A stretch of DNA of 64,000 nt from Bacillota bacterium (GTDB lineage: Bacteria > Bacillota > Sulfobacillia > JAIMAT01). Under the pieces are notes generated by a model. That model ran no database searches, was not told the DNA's origin, and was given only the letters and a program-made list of their open reading frames with translations. The stretch lies in the NCBI GenBank assembly GCA_029960955.1, contig JASBVS010000054.1, positions 1 through 64,000 on the forward strand, read 5' to 3'. Position numbers and translations under genes: made by a program. Positions 8,960-20,217 of this stretch are shown in pieces (the first letter of the stretch is position 1; the number at the start of each line of letters is the position of its first letter).

Positions 8960-10306
8960 ATGGGCAGCCTGGGGCGCTACGTCGCCCGCATCGGCCGCTT
9001 CAGCCCCGGCGCCCGCGCCTACCTGCTCTTCACCCTTCTGACCAGCCTCAGCTGGAACATGTTCAACCTCGTCTTCAACCTGTACGTCCACGCCCTGGGC
9101 TACGGACCCGACTTCGTCGGCCTCCTCAACGGGCTGCCCTCGGTGGTGGTGCTCGCCCTGGGCCTGCCGGTGGGCGTCGCCGCCGACCGCCTGGGCTACC
9201 GGCCCTTCCTGGTGGCCGGGGCGATCCTCAACCTGGCGGCCACCGCCGGGCTGGGGCTGGCGCGGGAGGCTCCCTGGCTGGTCGGCCTCTCGCTGCTCAC
9301 GGGCCTCTCCGGCGCGCTCTCCTGGGTGATCGGGGCGCCCCTGATGGCCGCCTACTCCTCGCCCGACGAGCGCCTCCACCTCTTCTCGGTCAACCAGGCG
9401 CTGATGTACGGCTCCGGTCTGGCAGGAAGCCTTCTGGCCGGCGCCGTGCCGGCCTACGCGGCGGCGCGGCTCGGGCAGGCCTCCACCGACGTGCTGCCCC
9501 TCCGCCTCGCCTTCGCGCTGATCGACCTCTTCAACCTCCTGGCGCTGGTGCCGGCTCTGCGCATCGGCGCCGAGCCCCGGGCCGGCGGCCCGGACGGGCC
9601 GCGGACGGCGGGCGCCGCCCCGGCCCGCCCGGCCTGGCGCGACCTTCTGCCGTCGGACCGGAAGGAAGCGGCGCTCTTCGCTCGCCTCCTCCTCCCGGAG
9701 GGGCTCATCGCCTTCGGCGCCGGCGCCATGGTCGTCTTCTTCCAGCTCTACTTCAACCTGACCTTCGGTCTGGACACGGCGCGCATCGGCCTCCTCTTCG
9801 CCTTCTCCTCGGTGGTGACGGGCGCGGCGACGCTGGTCTCGCCGCTCCTGGCGGAGCGCTGGGGGCCGGTCCGGGCGGTGGTGGGCACCCAGCTGGCCTC
9901 GCTCCCCTTCCTGGCGATCCTCGCCTACGTGCGCGACCTGCGCTGGGTGGTGGTCGCCTACTACGCGCGCAACGCGCTGATGAACATGTCCGCGCCGGTC
10001 CAGACGACCTTCGCCCTGGAGCAGGTGGCCGAAGAGCGCAGGGCGACGCTGACCAGCCTCGACGCCATGCTGGGCAGCCTCGGGCGCGGCGGCCTCGGCC
10101 CGCTGGCCAGCGGCTACCTCCAGCTCCGCTTCGGCTTCAGCGGCGCCTTCACGCTGACCATCGCCTGCTACCTGGTCGGAACGCTCCTCTTCGGCTGGTT
10201 CTTCCGCGACCGCGGCGGGCGCCGGCCGGCCGCCGGCGCCCCGGCCTCGGGCGCGGCCGCGGCCGCGGGCCCGGAGAACGGTCCCGCCGCCGGCCTCACA
10301 TCGTGA
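8960..10306 (+). CDS. Major facilitator superfamily transporter
   Basis: 448 residues with twelve predicted membrane segments in two halves separated by a hydrophilic Ala/Pro/Arg-rich loop near residue 210. The loop after helix 2 reads GVAADRLGYRPF, the MFS motif A position. The C-terminus is an Ala/Gly/Pro-rich cytoplasmic tail. It starts 3 bp after murJ and overlaps the end of the convergent ypeB by 11 bp. The substrate is not identifiable; no drug- or sugar-specific motif was recognised. Confidence 0.85.
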   Translation: MGSLGRYVARIGRFSPGARAYLLFTLLTSLSWNMFNLVFNLYVHALGYGPDFVGLLNGLPSVVVLALGLPVGVAADRLGYRPFLVAGAILNLAATAGLGLAREAPWLVGLSLLTGLSGALSWVIGAPLMAAYSSPDERLHLFSVNQALMYGSGLAGSLLAGAVPAYAAARLGQASTDVLPLRLAFALIDLFNLLALVPALRIGAEPRAGGPDGPRTAGAAPARPAWRDLLPSDRKEAALFARLLLPEGLIAFGAGAMVVFFQLYFNLTFGLDTARIGLLFAFSSVVTGAATLVSPLLAERWGPVRAVVGTQLASLPFLAILAYVRDLRWVVVAYYARNALMNMSAPVQTTFALEQVAEERRATLTSLDAMLGSLGRGGLGPLASGYLQLRFGFSGAFTLTIACYLVGTLLFGWFFRDRGGRRPAAGAPASGAAAAAGPENGPAAGLTS

Positions 10307-11900
10307 GCTCGCCGCCGGGCGTCGGCACCATGAGCAGGATCTTCTCCTCCGCCCCGTCCAGCGCGTTGACGTAGATCAGGTAGAGCGAGTTGGCGGAGCG
10401 GGCGCGCACCTCCCAGGCGAGGACCTCGCGTCCCGAGTCCAGCGGGATCAGCGCCGCGCGCACGCCCTCCACGGCGAGGCGGTCGGCGGGAGGAAGCCCG
10501 TGCTGGGCGGCGGTTCCCGTGGCGATGGCGGCCGCCTGTTGGCTCGTGAGGCGCGGCGCCGGCAGCGCCCGGCTGCGGTGGCGGAGCCAGTAGGCCAGCC
10601 CGTCGAAGCCCGTCACCTCGCCGTTGTCCAGCGCCACGCGCACCTTCAGCTGGTCGGGGTAGAGGAGCAGCCGCCCGGGGCCGCCCCCCGGCGCCGGAGC
10701 GGTCTCCACCAGCGTCACCGTGGCCACGCCGGCCGTCACCAGGCTGTAGGTGGGGACCGCCTCCGGAAAGCCGAGCCGGTGGACGAAGTCGGCGGCGAGG
10801 CGGCGGGCGTCCGAGGCGCTCAGGGTGGCCCGCCCGGCCGCCCGGTCGGAGAGCAGGTCGAGCACGTGGCCGCCGGCCTGCCAGACGTCGACGGTCAGTC
10901 GCTCCGTCCTCCCGGCCCCGCCGCGCGTCAGCGTGAAGCGGTAGGCGGGCAGCGGGCCGTGGACCAGCTGCGGCGGACCCGCCACCGACCAGGAAGGGCC
11001 GCCCGCCGGTCCCCGGCTCGCCTGCGCCCAGGCGACCGCCACCCGCTGCGCGGCCGCCGCCGTCACGGTCGGCCCGCCCGGCGTGCGCGGCGCCATGCTG
11101 AGCGCCTCGTCGGAGAAGGGGCCGTCGTAGGCCAGCGCCGGCAGGCGGTCGACGGCACGGTTGGCCCGGGCGATGCTGGCGAAGAGCGGGTCGACGGCGG
11201 GCACGGAGGCCCCGCGGCCGGCGGGGGCGGGCTGGAGCCCGGCGGCGCGGGCCTGCGCGCGTCGCCCGCCGCCCCAGGGCAGGTGCAGCGCCAGGGCGAG
11301 GCGCGGCTCGAGCGCCGAGCTCCAGAGGTAGTTGCGCGCCGTCAGGTTCTTAGCCGTGGTGCGCAGCTGGCCGTTCCACTGCGAGAGCGCCTGGCGCAGC
11401 GCCGCCAGCTGCCCGGCCTGCACGCGCGCCAGCGCGGGGCTCGCGGCCGAGGGATCGGCGCTCAGCTGGTCGGCCAGCGTGTGCGCGTAGTCGCCCAGCT
11501 GGGCCAGGAACTTCCGGGTGGGGGAGAGGTCGACGCTGGAGAGGGGAAGGATCGCGAGCGAGGACTGCGCCTGCGAGGCGTACCGCCAGACTTCCTGCAG
11601 CTGGTAGGCGCGCCGCGTCGGGGTCGTCGCCACCAGCGCCTTGTCCAGCGCCACCTCCGCCTGGCCGCTGCGGTCCACCGTATCGTAGAAGGCCTGCTGG
11701 TAGCGCGCCTCCAGCGCCGCCTCCATGCGCAGGCGCGCCGAGTGCTCCCAGCCGCCCCAGGCCAGCGCCGCCACGAGGGCGACGCCGAGGCCCGCGCTCA
11801 GCCAGGCGGGGGCCTGGCGGCGGAAGAGACGGCCGCCCGCCGGGGAGCCCTTCGCCTCCGCCGGCCCGGCCTGCGCCGGTCGATCCTGCGCTTCGTCCAT
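10296..11900 (-). CDS. ypeB: Spore germination protein YpeB
   Basis: 534 residues from ATG 11900, chosen because GGAGGGAGGAAGC precedes it. One N-terminal membrane segment (SAGLGVALVAALAWGGW) is followed by the YpeB helical region (ALEARYQQAFYDTVDRSGQAEVALDKAL, YQLQEVWRYASQAQSSLAILPLS) and C-terminal PepSY-like repeats (for example SDARRLAADFVHRLGFPE and SQQAAAIATGTAAQHGLPP). In Bacillus, YpeB is needed to place and stabilise the cortex-lytic enzyme SleB in the dormant spore. sleB lies 77 bp upstream on the same strand, giving the usual sleB-ypeB operon. Expression in the forespore is expected from the family, not shown by this sequence. Confidence 0.92.
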   Translation of the reverse strand: MDEAQDRPAQAGPAEAKGSPAGGRLFRRQAPAWLSAGLGVALVAALAWGGWEHSARLRMEAALEARYQQAFYDTVDRSGQAEVALDKALVATTPTRRAYQLQEVWRYASQAQSSLAILPLSSVDLSPTRKFLAQLGDYAHTLADQLSADPSAASPALARVQAGQLAALRQALSQWNGQLRTTAKNLTARNYLWSSALEPRLALALHLPWGGGRRAQARAAGLQPAPAGRGASVPAVDPLFASIARANRAVDRLPALAYDGPFSDEALSMAPRTPGGPTVTAAAAQRVAVAWAQASRGPAGGPSWSVAGPPQLVHGPLPAYRFTLTRGGAGRTERLTVDVWQAGGHVLDLLSDRAAGRATLSASDARRLAADFVHRLGFPEAVPTYSLVTAGVATVTLVETAPAPGGGPGRLLLYPDQLKVRVALDNGEVTGFDGLAYWLRHRSRALPAPRLTSQQAAAIATGTAAQHGLPPADRLAVEGVRAALIPLDSGREVLAWEVRARSANSLYLIYVNALDGAEEKILLMVPTPGGELTM

Positions 11901-11977
11901 GCTTCCTCCCTCCACCTCTGCGGCCGCGGGTGCGGCCTCGGGGCCCCGACGCCCCGCGCCCGCGCGGTCGCCTTGCG

Positions 11978-12712
11978 CTAGTGGGCGAAGACGTGGTGCC
12001 CGATGGTCAGGGCGATGGGGCGGCTCCAGATCCAGCCGGAGACCGCCTTGGCCGGGTTCCAGAAGTAGAGCGACCCGTAGGTGGGATCCCAGCCGTTGAG
12101 CGCGTCCTGCGCCGCCTGGTAGGCGGTGGCGTCGGGCGTCCGCTGCCAGATGAGGCCGTTGGAGACGGACTCGAAGGCGTCGGGCTGGAAGATGACGCCC
12201 GCCACCGTGTTCGGGAAGGCCGGGTTCCGCACCCGGTTGAGGATCACCGCCGCCACGGCGACCTGCCCGACGAAGGGCTCGCCGTGCGCCTCCGCCATCA
12301 CCAGCCGCGCCAGCAGGTCGACGTTGCCGGCGCGCAGGCCCCCCACGGCGGCGGCCGGCGAGTAGGCGGGCGCGGCGGCCGCCGCCGGCTGCGCCGAGTA
12401 TCCGAGCGCGGCCCAGGTCCGCGGCCCGACCGTGCCGTCCACCGGCAGCCCGTTACGGCTCTGGAAGAGGCGGACCGCCTGCCAGGTCGGCGCCCCGTAG
12501 GAGCCGTCGATGGGCCCGTGGTAGTAGCCCCAGGCGGCGAGGCGCTGCTGCACCAGGCGGACGGCGTCGCCGGAGGTGCCCCAGTAGAGCGTCGGCAACG
12601 GCGCTGCGGCGACCCGCCCGGCCGCCGGCAGGAGCGCGGCGAGAAGGAGCAGGGCGGCGAGAAGGACCGCGGGACGCCAGGTTCGGTGGGAACGGTCGGG
12701 GATCGGCCGCAT
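11978..12712 (-). CDS. sleB: Spore cortex-lytic enzyme SleB
   Basis: 244 residues from ATG 12712, with AGAGGAGGAGGAAGC as ribosome site. An N-terminal signal peptide (VLLAALLLLAALLPAAGRVAAA) is followed by a peptidoglycan-binding domain (GDAVRLVQQRLAAWGYYHGPIDGSYG...FQSRNGLPVDGTVGPRTWAALGY). A SleB/CwlJ hydrolase domain comes next, at ~125-244 (LLARLVMAEAHGEPFVGQVAVAAVILNR, with catalytic Glu in AEAHGEP). The family are lytic transglycosylases acting on muramic-lactam cortex during germination. Length is slightly below Bacillus SleB (~300) because of a shorter linker. It is followed by its partner ypeB. Confidence 0.94.
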   Translation of the reverse strand: MRPIPDRSHRTWRPAVLLAALLLLAALLPAAGRVAAAPLPTLYWGTSGDAVRLVQQRLAAWGYYHGPIDGSYGAPTWQAVRLFQSRNGLPVDGTVGPRTWAALGYSAQPAAAAAPAYSPAAAVGGLRAGNVDLLARLVMAEAHGEPFVGQVAVAAVILNRVRNPAFPNTVAGVIFQPDAFESVSNGLIWQRTPDATAYQAAQDALNGWDPTYGSLYFWNPAKAVSGWIWSRPIALTIGHHVFAH

Positions 12713-12867
12713 CGCTTCCTCCTCCTCTGCGGGGTAGGGTCTGCCGCGGGAGGATGCGGATATACGCGCGCGGAACAGGCTGGACGACGAGGTGCGGCCG
12801 GACCGGCGGCTGCGACGCGCCCGCCGGCGCCGCCGCTCCCGACCCGGACCCGGGAAGGAGGCTCGCA

Positions 12868-13362
12868 ATGGCAGGATTGGCTTCCATCGAGGTGGTGCGG
12901 GTGGAGAACCCGCAGGAGCTCAACCTCATCTTCGGCCAGAGCCACTTCATCAAGACCGTGGAGGACCTCTACGAGGCGCTGGTCCAGTCGTCGCCGGGCA
13001 TCCGCTTCGGCCTCGCCTTCAACGAGGCCTCGGGCGCACGCCTGGTCCGCCGCGCCGGCAACGACCCCGACCTCGTCGAGCTGGCCGTCCGCAACCTGCG
13101 GGCCATCGGCGCCGGCCACGCCTTCCTGATCTTTCTCAAGGAAGCCTTCCCGATCAACGTCCTCAACGCCGTCAAGGCCGTGCCCGAGGTCTGCCGCATC
13201 TACGCCGCCACGGCCAACCCGCTGGAGGTGGTGGTGGGCGTCAGCGAGCAGGGGCGCGGCGTGCTCGGCGTGATCGACGGCTTCCCGCCGGTCGGCGTCG
13301 AGGGCGAGGAGGAGGAGCAGGCCCGGCGCGCGCTCCTGCGCCGCTTCGGTTACAAGCTCTGA
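12868..13362 (+). CDS. Adenosine-specific kinase (DUF355 family)
   Basis: 164 residues from ATG 12868 (GGGAAGGAG upstream). The sequence matches the small adenosine-specific kinase family known from archaea and thermophilic bacteria: VRVENPQELNLIFGQSHFIKTVEDLYEAL, GIRFGLAFNEASGARLVR, then HAFLIFLKEAFPINVLNAVK and a GVLGVIDGFPP motif near the end. Some members use ADP-like donors and phosphorylate adenosine; others are hypothetical. It is a single gene between sleB (divergent) and the pyrophosphatase gene, 173 bp before the latter. The name rests on family resemblance; activity is not shown. Confidence 0.82.
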   Translation: MAGLASIEVVRVENPQELNLIFGQSHFIKTVEDLYEALVQSSPGIRFGLAFNEASGARLVRRAGNDPDLVELAVRNLRAIGAGHAFLIFLKEAFPINVLNAVKAVPEVCRIYAATANPLEVVVGVSEQGRGVLGVIDGFPPVGVEGEEEEQARRALLRRFGYKL

Positions 13363-13439
13363 GAGCCGGGGCTGCGGGCGGCCGCGCCGCCGCCCGGCGC
13401 GGCCCCGCGGCTCCGGGTGCAGGCGGGCGTGGGGACGGC

Positions 13440-13445
13440 TAGAAT
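13440..13445 (+). promoter_or_regulatory. -10-like TAGAAT upstream of the pyrophosphatase gene
   Basis: TAGAAT (followed by TCTG) stands out in an otherwise GC-only spacer, 90 bp before the hppA start. The same TAGRAT type occurs before several other genes in this window (1040, 16344, 36247, 58201). No clear -35 partner was seen at 17 bp. Confidence 0.35.
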
Positions 13446-13535
13446 TCTGTCATTGCGAGCCGACCGCCGCCGGCGGCAGCCCGGTCGGGGCGGCCCTCGG
13501 CGCGGGAGCGAACGAAAGGAGTGGAGATCAGGGAC

Positions 13536-15539
<2,004 letters not shown>

Positions 15540-15597
15540 GCCGGCGGGCGACCGCGCGGCGGACGGCCGCCGCCGAGCTTGCAGCCGGGCTTGCGGA

Positions 15598-15630
15598 AGG
15601 GCGGTGCCCGGCCCCGCCGGACACCGCCCT
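15598..15630. terminator. Bidirectional hairpin between hppA and the YkoP-like gene
   Basis: AGGGCGGTG (15598-15606) pairs with CACCGCCCT (15622-15630) around a 15-base loop. It sits between two convergent stop codons. There is no T-tract on either side, so the call as terminator rests on position and stem. Confidence 0.55.
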
Positions 15631-15637
15631 GCCGCTC

Positions 15638-16234
15638 TCACTCCCCCCGCGCAGGGGCGCCGCCGCCCTCCGGGCGGCCGCCGTAGAGCTCGATCAGCTC
15701 GGAGCGACCCACCCAGACCAGCGTGGCCCGCCGCCGCGCCCCGGCGCCCTGGGCGCCGCCGCGCTCCGCGCCGGGCCGGCGCGGCCGCCGGAGCCAATCC
15801 TCGTACCGTCCCAGCACCCAGGACTGGCCGCGCGGCAGCTCCGCCTGGTGCCAGCCGAGGCGGGCGATGAGGCCGCCGAAGAGGCTGCGGCCGAAGCAGA
15901 CCGTATACTCGGGAGGCACCTCCGGTCCCGCGAGGTAGTCGGCCAGCGCCTTCATCTGCCGCCGCGCCAGGCGCAGGAGGGCGAAGGTCGCCTTGGGGTC
16001 GAGGGGGCCGTCGCCGCCCATCCGGCGCAGCCAGTGGTTGTCGAGGTGGACTTCCACCGCGGGTTGGCCGTCCCGGAGGACCACCCGCCCTTCCTGGTCG
16101 GTGACGGCGGGACCGCGGTAGCGGGTGAGCGCGGGCAGGTAGATGGTGGGCCGGCCGTCGGCGTCGTAGACGCGGCGGGCGCGGGTGACGCGATCGAAGG
16201 CCCAGTCGACGAGGTCGCGCACGTCGAAGAGCAT
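15638..16234 (-). CDS. YkoP-like domain protein
   Basis: 198 residues from ATG 16234. The core (TRYRGPAVTDQEGRVVLRDGQPAVEVHLDNHWLRRM, then ALLRLARRQMKALADYL and TVCFGRSLFGGLIARLGWHQAELP) resembles Bacillus YkoP-type proteins, which have a conserved HLxN segment and a later phenylalanine/glycine-rich stretch. In other genomes this domain is often linked to polysaccharide deacetylases or glycosyltransferases in sporulation-related loci. The C-terminal ~50 residues here are basic and low in complexity. No enzyme motif is visible and the function is unknown. It is divergent from uvrB. An upstream ATG at 16279 has no ribosome site. Confidence 0.65.
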   Translation of the reverse strand: MLFDVRDLVDWAFDRVTRARRVYDADGRPTIYLPALTRYRGPAVTDQEGRVVLRDGQPAVEVHLDNHWLRRMGGDGPLDPKATFALLRLARRQMKALADYLAGPEVPPEYTVCFGRSLFGGLIARLGWHQAELPRGQSWVLGRYEDWLRRPRRPGAERGGAQGAGARRRATLVWVGRSELIELYGGRPEGGGAPARGE

Positions 16235-16343
16235 GGACGATGAAGCCGCCTCCCCGGGAGCAAAGCGAGAAAAGCGCACCGTAGCCAGCCTAGCAGAGCG
16301 TGACGGGAAGGGGGGAGAGGGCGGACTTCCCGGGCCTCCGGGT

Positions 16344-16349
16344 TAGGAT
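16344..16349 (+). promoter_or_regulatory. -10-like TAGGAT upstream of uvrB
   Basis: GGTTAGGATAGG lies 24 bp before the uvrB start and its GGGGGAG ribosome site. The position fits a -10 element, but the -35 region at 17 bp reads GCGGAC, a weak match. Confidence 0.4.
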
Positions 16350-16372
16350 AGGCGGGGGAGCGTGAGCGAGCG

Positions 16373-18535
16373 ATGGGCAAGATGGTCAGGCTGCCGGGCG
16401 ACCCGCGCGGGGCCGGCCGGGAGGGGCGCTTCCAGGTCGTCGCACCCTTCGCGCCGGCGGGCGACCAGCCCAAGGCGATCGAGGCGCTGGCCGAGGCGCT
16501 CCTGCCTCCCGGGCAGGGAGGGCGCGGGGAGCGCTACGTCACCCTCCTGGGCGTGACCGGCTCCGGCAAGACGGCCACCATGGCCTGGACGATCGAGCGC
16601 CTCCAGAAGCCCACCCTGGTCATCGCGCCCAACAAGACGCTGGCGGCGCAGCTGACCAGCGAGCTGAAGGAGTTCCTCCCCCGCAACGCGGTCGAGTACT
16701 TCGTCTCCTACTACGACTACTACCAGCCGGAGGCCTACATTCCGGCCAGCGACCTCTACATCGAGAAGGACGCGCTGCGCAACGACGAGATCGACAAGAT
16801 GCGCCACTCCGCCACCAGCGCGCTCTTCGAGCGGCGGGACGTGGTCGTCGTGGCCAGCGTCTCCTGCATCTACGGCCTCGGTTCGCCCGAGGACTACCGG
16901 GAGCTGGTGCTCAGCCTCCGCGTCGGGCAGGAGCGCTCGCGCCAGGCGATCCTCCGCCGGCTGGTCGACATCCAGTACGAGCGCAACGACGTCAACCTGA
17001 CCCGGGGCAAGTTCCGCGTCCACGGCGACGTGATCGAGGTCTTCCCGGCCTCCAGCTCCGAGCGGGCGATCCGCATCGAGCTCTTCGGCGACGAGATCGA
17101 CCGCATCCTGGAGTTCGACCCGCTCACCGGCGAGGTCTTCGGCGAGCGCGACCACGTGGCCATCTACCCCGCCTCGCACTACGTGACCGAGGCGCAGAAG
17201 ATGCGCGCCGCCGTCGGCTCCATCGAGGAAGAGCTGGAGGCGCGCCTCCGGGAGCTCCGCGCCCGGGGGAAGCTGCTGGAGGCGCAGCGGTTGGAGCAGC
17301 GGACGCGCTACGACCTGGAGATGATGCAGACCGTCGGCTACTGCAACGGCATCGAGAACTACTCGCGCCACCTGACCGGGAGGAAGCCGGGCGAGCCCCC
17401 GTACACGCTGCTGGACTACTTCCCCGACGACTTCCTCTGCATCATCGACGAGTCGCACGTGACGGTGCCGCAGATCGGGGGCATGTACCACGGGGACCGG
17501 TCGCGGAAAGAGGTGCTGGTGGAGTACGGCTTCCGCCTTCCTTCCGCGCTGGACAACCGTCCGCTCACCTTCGAGGAGTTCCTGCGGCACGTGCCGCAGA
17601 TCCTCTTCGTCTCCGCCACGCCGGGACCCTGGGAGCTGGAGCACTCGGGCGCCGTGGTGGAGCAGATCGTCCGGCCCACCGGCCTCCTCGACCCCGAGGT
17701 GGAGGTGCGGCCGGTGGAGGGCCAGATCGACGACCTGATCGGCGAGATCCGCAGGCGCGTGGCCAGGAACCAGCGCGTCCTGGTCACCACGCTGACCAAG
17801 AAGATGGCCGAGGAGCTGACCGACTACCTGCGCGACCTGGGCATCAAGGTGCGCTACATGCACTCGGAGGTCGAGACGATCGAGCGCATGGAGATCGTCC
17901 GCGACCTCCGCCTGGGCGTCTTCGACGTCCTGGTCGGCATCAACCTCCTGCGCGAGGGGCTCGATCTGCCCGAGGTCTCGCTGGTCGCCATCCTCGACGC
18001 GGACAAGGAAGGGTACCTCCGCTCGGAGCGCTCGCTGATCCAGACCATCGGGCGCGCGGCGCGGAACGCCGAGGGCAAGGTGATCATGTACGCCGACACG
18101 ATCACCGGCTCGATGAAGGCGGCCATCGAGGAGACCTACCGGCGCCGCGCCATCCAGGAGCGCTACAACCGGGAGCACGGGGTGACGCCGCAGACCATCG
18201 TCAAGCCCGTGCGCGAGGTGCTGGAGGCGACGCACCCGGTCGACCACATGGCGCCGGCGGGCGGACGCCGCCGCGCGGCGCAGGTGGCCGAGGCGCGGGC
18301 GGAGTACTGGCTTCAGCCCGGCCGCAGCCTGAAGGAGGTGCCGGCGCGGGAGCTGCCGCAGGTGATCGAGCGCCTGCGCAAGGAGATGAAGGAGGCGGCC
18401 AAGCTTCTCGAGTTCGAGCGCGCGGCGCTCCTGCGCGACATGATCGCCGAGCTGGAGGAGTTGCGCGAGGCCCGCGCCCGCGAGAGCCGGGCGGAGGCCG
18501 GGCGGCGGCCGCGCATCGAGGAGGCGAAGCGGTGA
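16373..18535 (+). CDS. uvrB: UvrABC system protein B
   Basis: 720 residues. Walker A GVTGSGKT is at 60-67. The beta-hairpin that clamps DNA reads [22 protein letters not shown], the DEAD-like box is CIIDESH, and the helicase motifs SATPGPWE and QTIGRAARN are present. The C-terminal UVR helix pair ([33 protein letters not shown]) binds UvrA/UvrC. UvrB loads at lesions after UvrA and forms the preincision complex with UvrC in nucleotide excision repair. Its stop overlaps the GTG of lgt (GTGA), implying translational coupling. uvrA and uvrC lie further right, in separate units at 49476 and 58216. Start ATG 16373 follows GGGGGAG. Confidence 0.98.
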   Translation: MGKMVRLPGDPRGAGREGRFQVVAPFAPAGDQPKAIEALAEALLPPGQGGRGERYVTLLGVTGSGKTATMAWTIERLQKPTLVIAPNKTLAAQLTSELKEFLPRNAVEYFVSYYDYYQPEAYIPASDLYIEKDALRNDEIDKMRHSATSALFERRDVVVVASVSCIYGLGSPEDYRELVLSLRVGQERSRQAILRRLVDIQYERNDVNLTRGKFRVHGDVIEVFPASSSERAIRIELFGDEIDRILEFDPLTGEVFGERDHVAIYPASHYVTEAQKMRAAVGSIEEELEARLRELRARGKLLEAQRLEQRTRYDLEMMQTVGYCNGIENYSRHLTGRKPGEPPYTLLDYFPDDFLCIIDESHVTVPQIGGMYHGDRSRKEVLVEYGFRLPSALDNRPLTFEEFLRHVPQILFVSATPGPWELEHSGAVVEQIVRPTGLLDPEVEVRPVEGQIDDLIGEIRRRVARNQRVLVTTLTKKMAEELTDYLRDLGIKVRYMHSEVETIERMEIVRDLRLGVFDVLVGINLLREGLDLPEVSLVAILDADKEGYLRSERSLIQTIGRAARNAEGKVIMYADTITGSMKAAIEETYRRRAIQERYNREHGVTPQTIVKPVREVLEATHPVDHMAPAGGRRRAAQVAEARAEYWLQPGRSLKEVPARELPQVIERLRKEMKEAAKLLEFERAALLRDMIAELEELREARARESRAEAGRRPRIEEAKR

Positions 18536-19497
18536 ACGAGGTCGACGTGAAGGAAGCGGAGGCGCGCGCGGGCGAGACCGGCTGGCGGCCCCCGTGGTGG
18601 CTCTGGGCGCTGGCCGGCGCGCTCGCCGCCGCGGCGCTCTCGCTCTGGCTCCGGCCGATCTTCGCCGGGAGGAGCTCGGTCAGCCCGGTCCTGCTCCAGC
18701 TGGGGCCGCTCACCGTCCGCTGGTACGGCGTCCTGATCGCCGGCTCCTTCATCCCCGCCTACTACCTGGCGCGAGGCTACGCCGCGCGGCTCGGCGTCGA
18801 CGCGGACACGCTGATCAACTTCACCGTCGTCATCGCCGTCGCCGGCTTCGTCGGCGCGCGCGCCGGCTTCGTCATCCAGAACCTCGCCTACTACGGCCGC
18901 CACCCGCTGGACGCGCTCGCCACCTGGCAGGGCGGCCTCTCGATCCACGGCGCGCTGGCGGCGGGGCTGCTGGCCGCCTGGCTCTTCAGCCGCCGGCTGC
19001 CGCGGCGGGTGGGGCTCGCGGGGATGCTCGACGTCGCCATGCCCAGCGTCCTCCTGGCCCAGGCGATCGGGCGCTGGGGCAACTTCTTCAACCAGGAGCT
19101 GTACGGCTACCCGACCAGCCTGCCCTGGAAGATGTACGTCGCGCCGGAGCACCGCCTGCCGGGCTACGAGAACGTCGCCTACTACCACCCGACCTTCCTC
19201 TACGAGTCGCTCTGGGACGCCGCCGGCGCCGCCTTCCTCTTCTGGTACCGCGGGCGTCCCTTCGCCCGCCGGGGCGACGAGCTCTGGCTCTACCTGGTCA
19301 CGTACTCGGTCGGCCGCTTCTGGGTCGAGTTCTTCCGCATGGGCGGCACCGTGATCGCCGGCCTGACGCTGGCCCAGTGGGTCAGCCTGCTCCTGATCGC
19401 CGCCGGCGCGGCCGGCTGGCTGCACAACCGCCGGCGCCGCGGGGAGCCCGAGGAAGCGGCCGCTCCGGCAGGAGGTGGGGATTCATGCGCTGGCTAG
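18532..19497 (+). CDS. lgt: Prolipoprotein diacylglyceryl transferase
   Basis: 321 residues and about seven membrane segments. Lgt signatures are all present: [23 protein letters not shown], the [13 protein letters not shown] signature and [12 protein letters not shown]. The enzyme moves diacylglycerol from phosphatidylglycerol to the lipobox cysteine of prolipoproteins; the WtpA-like binding protein at 31763 is a substrate candidate in this window. The N-terminus is ~25 residues longer than usual and hydrophilic before the first membrane helix. GTG 18532 overlaps the uvrB stop. The last 13 bp overlap the next gene. Confidence 0.96.
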   Translation: MNEVDVKEAEARAGETGWRPPWWLWALAGALAAAALSLWLRPIFAGRSSVSPVLLQLGPLTVRWYGVLIAGSFIPAYYLARGYAARLGVDADTLINFTVVIAVAGFVGARAGFVIQNLAYYGRHPLDALATWQGGLSIHGALAAGLLAAWLFSRRLPRRVGLAGMLDVAMPSVLLAQAIGRWGNFFNQELYGYPTSLPWKMYVAPEHRLPGYENVAYYHPTFLYESLWDAAGAAFLFWYRGRPFARRGDELWLYLVTYSVGRFWVEFFRMGGTVIAGLTLAQWVSLLLIAAGAAGWLHNRRRRGEPEEAAAPAGGGDSCAG

Positions 19498-20180
19498 GTC
19501 ACGCGTCCTTCCTCGTCGAGCTTCCGGACGGGCCGGTCTGGGTGACCGACCCGCCCGACCCCAGCGTGGGCTACCCCGAGCCGGGCGTGCGCGCGGACGT
19601 GGTCACGGTCTCGCACGAGCACTTCGACCACAACCACGTCGCCGGGGTGCGCGGGGAGCCCCGCGTCCTGCGCGGGCTGACGCCGGACGGCGGCTGGGCC
19701 GACGTGGAGGCGACCGTCGGGGGCGCCCGCTTCCGCGCGGTGGGCGTCTTCCACGACCCGCAGCAGGGCGCGCAGCGCGGGCGGAACGCCTTCTTCGTCG
19801 TCGAGGCCGGCGACGGCCAGGGCGGCCGCCGGCGCTACGCCCACGCCGGCGACCTGGGCCACGTGCTGGCGCCGGCGCAGGCGGCGGCCATCGGGCCCGT
19901 CGACGTCCTCATGGTGCCGGTGGGCGGCTTCTTCACGCTGGAGCCGGAGGAAGTCCCCCGGGTGATCGAGGCGCTCCACCCCCGCGTGGTGGTGCCCATG
20001 CACTACGGGACCTCGCGCACGCAGGGCGGCCACGGGCGTCGCGGGCTGCCGATCCAGCCGCTGGAGCGCTTCCTGGCGGTCTGGAAGGGGCCGCTGCGGT
20101 GGCTCCCCGACGACGCGCCGCTGGAGGCTTCGCCGCTCCCGGAGTCGACGGAGGTCTGGGCCTTCGAGACCTTCCGCTGA
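19485..20180 (+). CDS. Metallo-beta-lactamase-fold metal-dependent hydrolase (UlaG-like)
   Basis: 231 residues from ATG 19485, preceded by GGAGGTGGGG inside the end of lgt. The metal site is visible: SHEHFDHNHVAG (HxHxDH), YAHAGDLGHVL (Asp ligand) and VVVPMHYGT (final His). It opens [13 protein letters not shown], the usual start of the COG2220 UlaG-like group. Substrates of this group vary (lactones, N-acyl compounds, phosphodiesters), so none is assigned. It is translationally coupled to lgt, which gives a uvrB-lgt-MBL transcription unit. It is followed by a convergent moeA-type gene. Confidence 0.85.
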   Translation: MRWLGHASFLVELPDGPVWVTDPPDPSVGYPEPGVRADVVTVSHEHFDHNHVAGVRGEPRVLRGLTPDGGWADVEATVGGARFRAVGVFHDPQQGAQRGRNAFFVVEAGDGQGGRRRYAHAGDLGHVLAPAQAAAIGPVDVLMVPVGGFFTLEPEEVPRVIEALHPRVVVPMHYGTSRTQGGHGRRGLPIQPLERFLAVWKGPLRWLPDDAPLEASPLPESTEVWAFETFR

Positions 20181-20217
20181 CCGGTCCCGGACGGCCGGCT
20201 GCCGGCCCGGGCGCGCC

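Noticed and set aside
5810-9379. Extension of the XRE regulator to 1189 residues
   Set aside because: The extra N-terminal part runs antisense through murJ and is low complexity. The HTH domain starts at ATG 7144.
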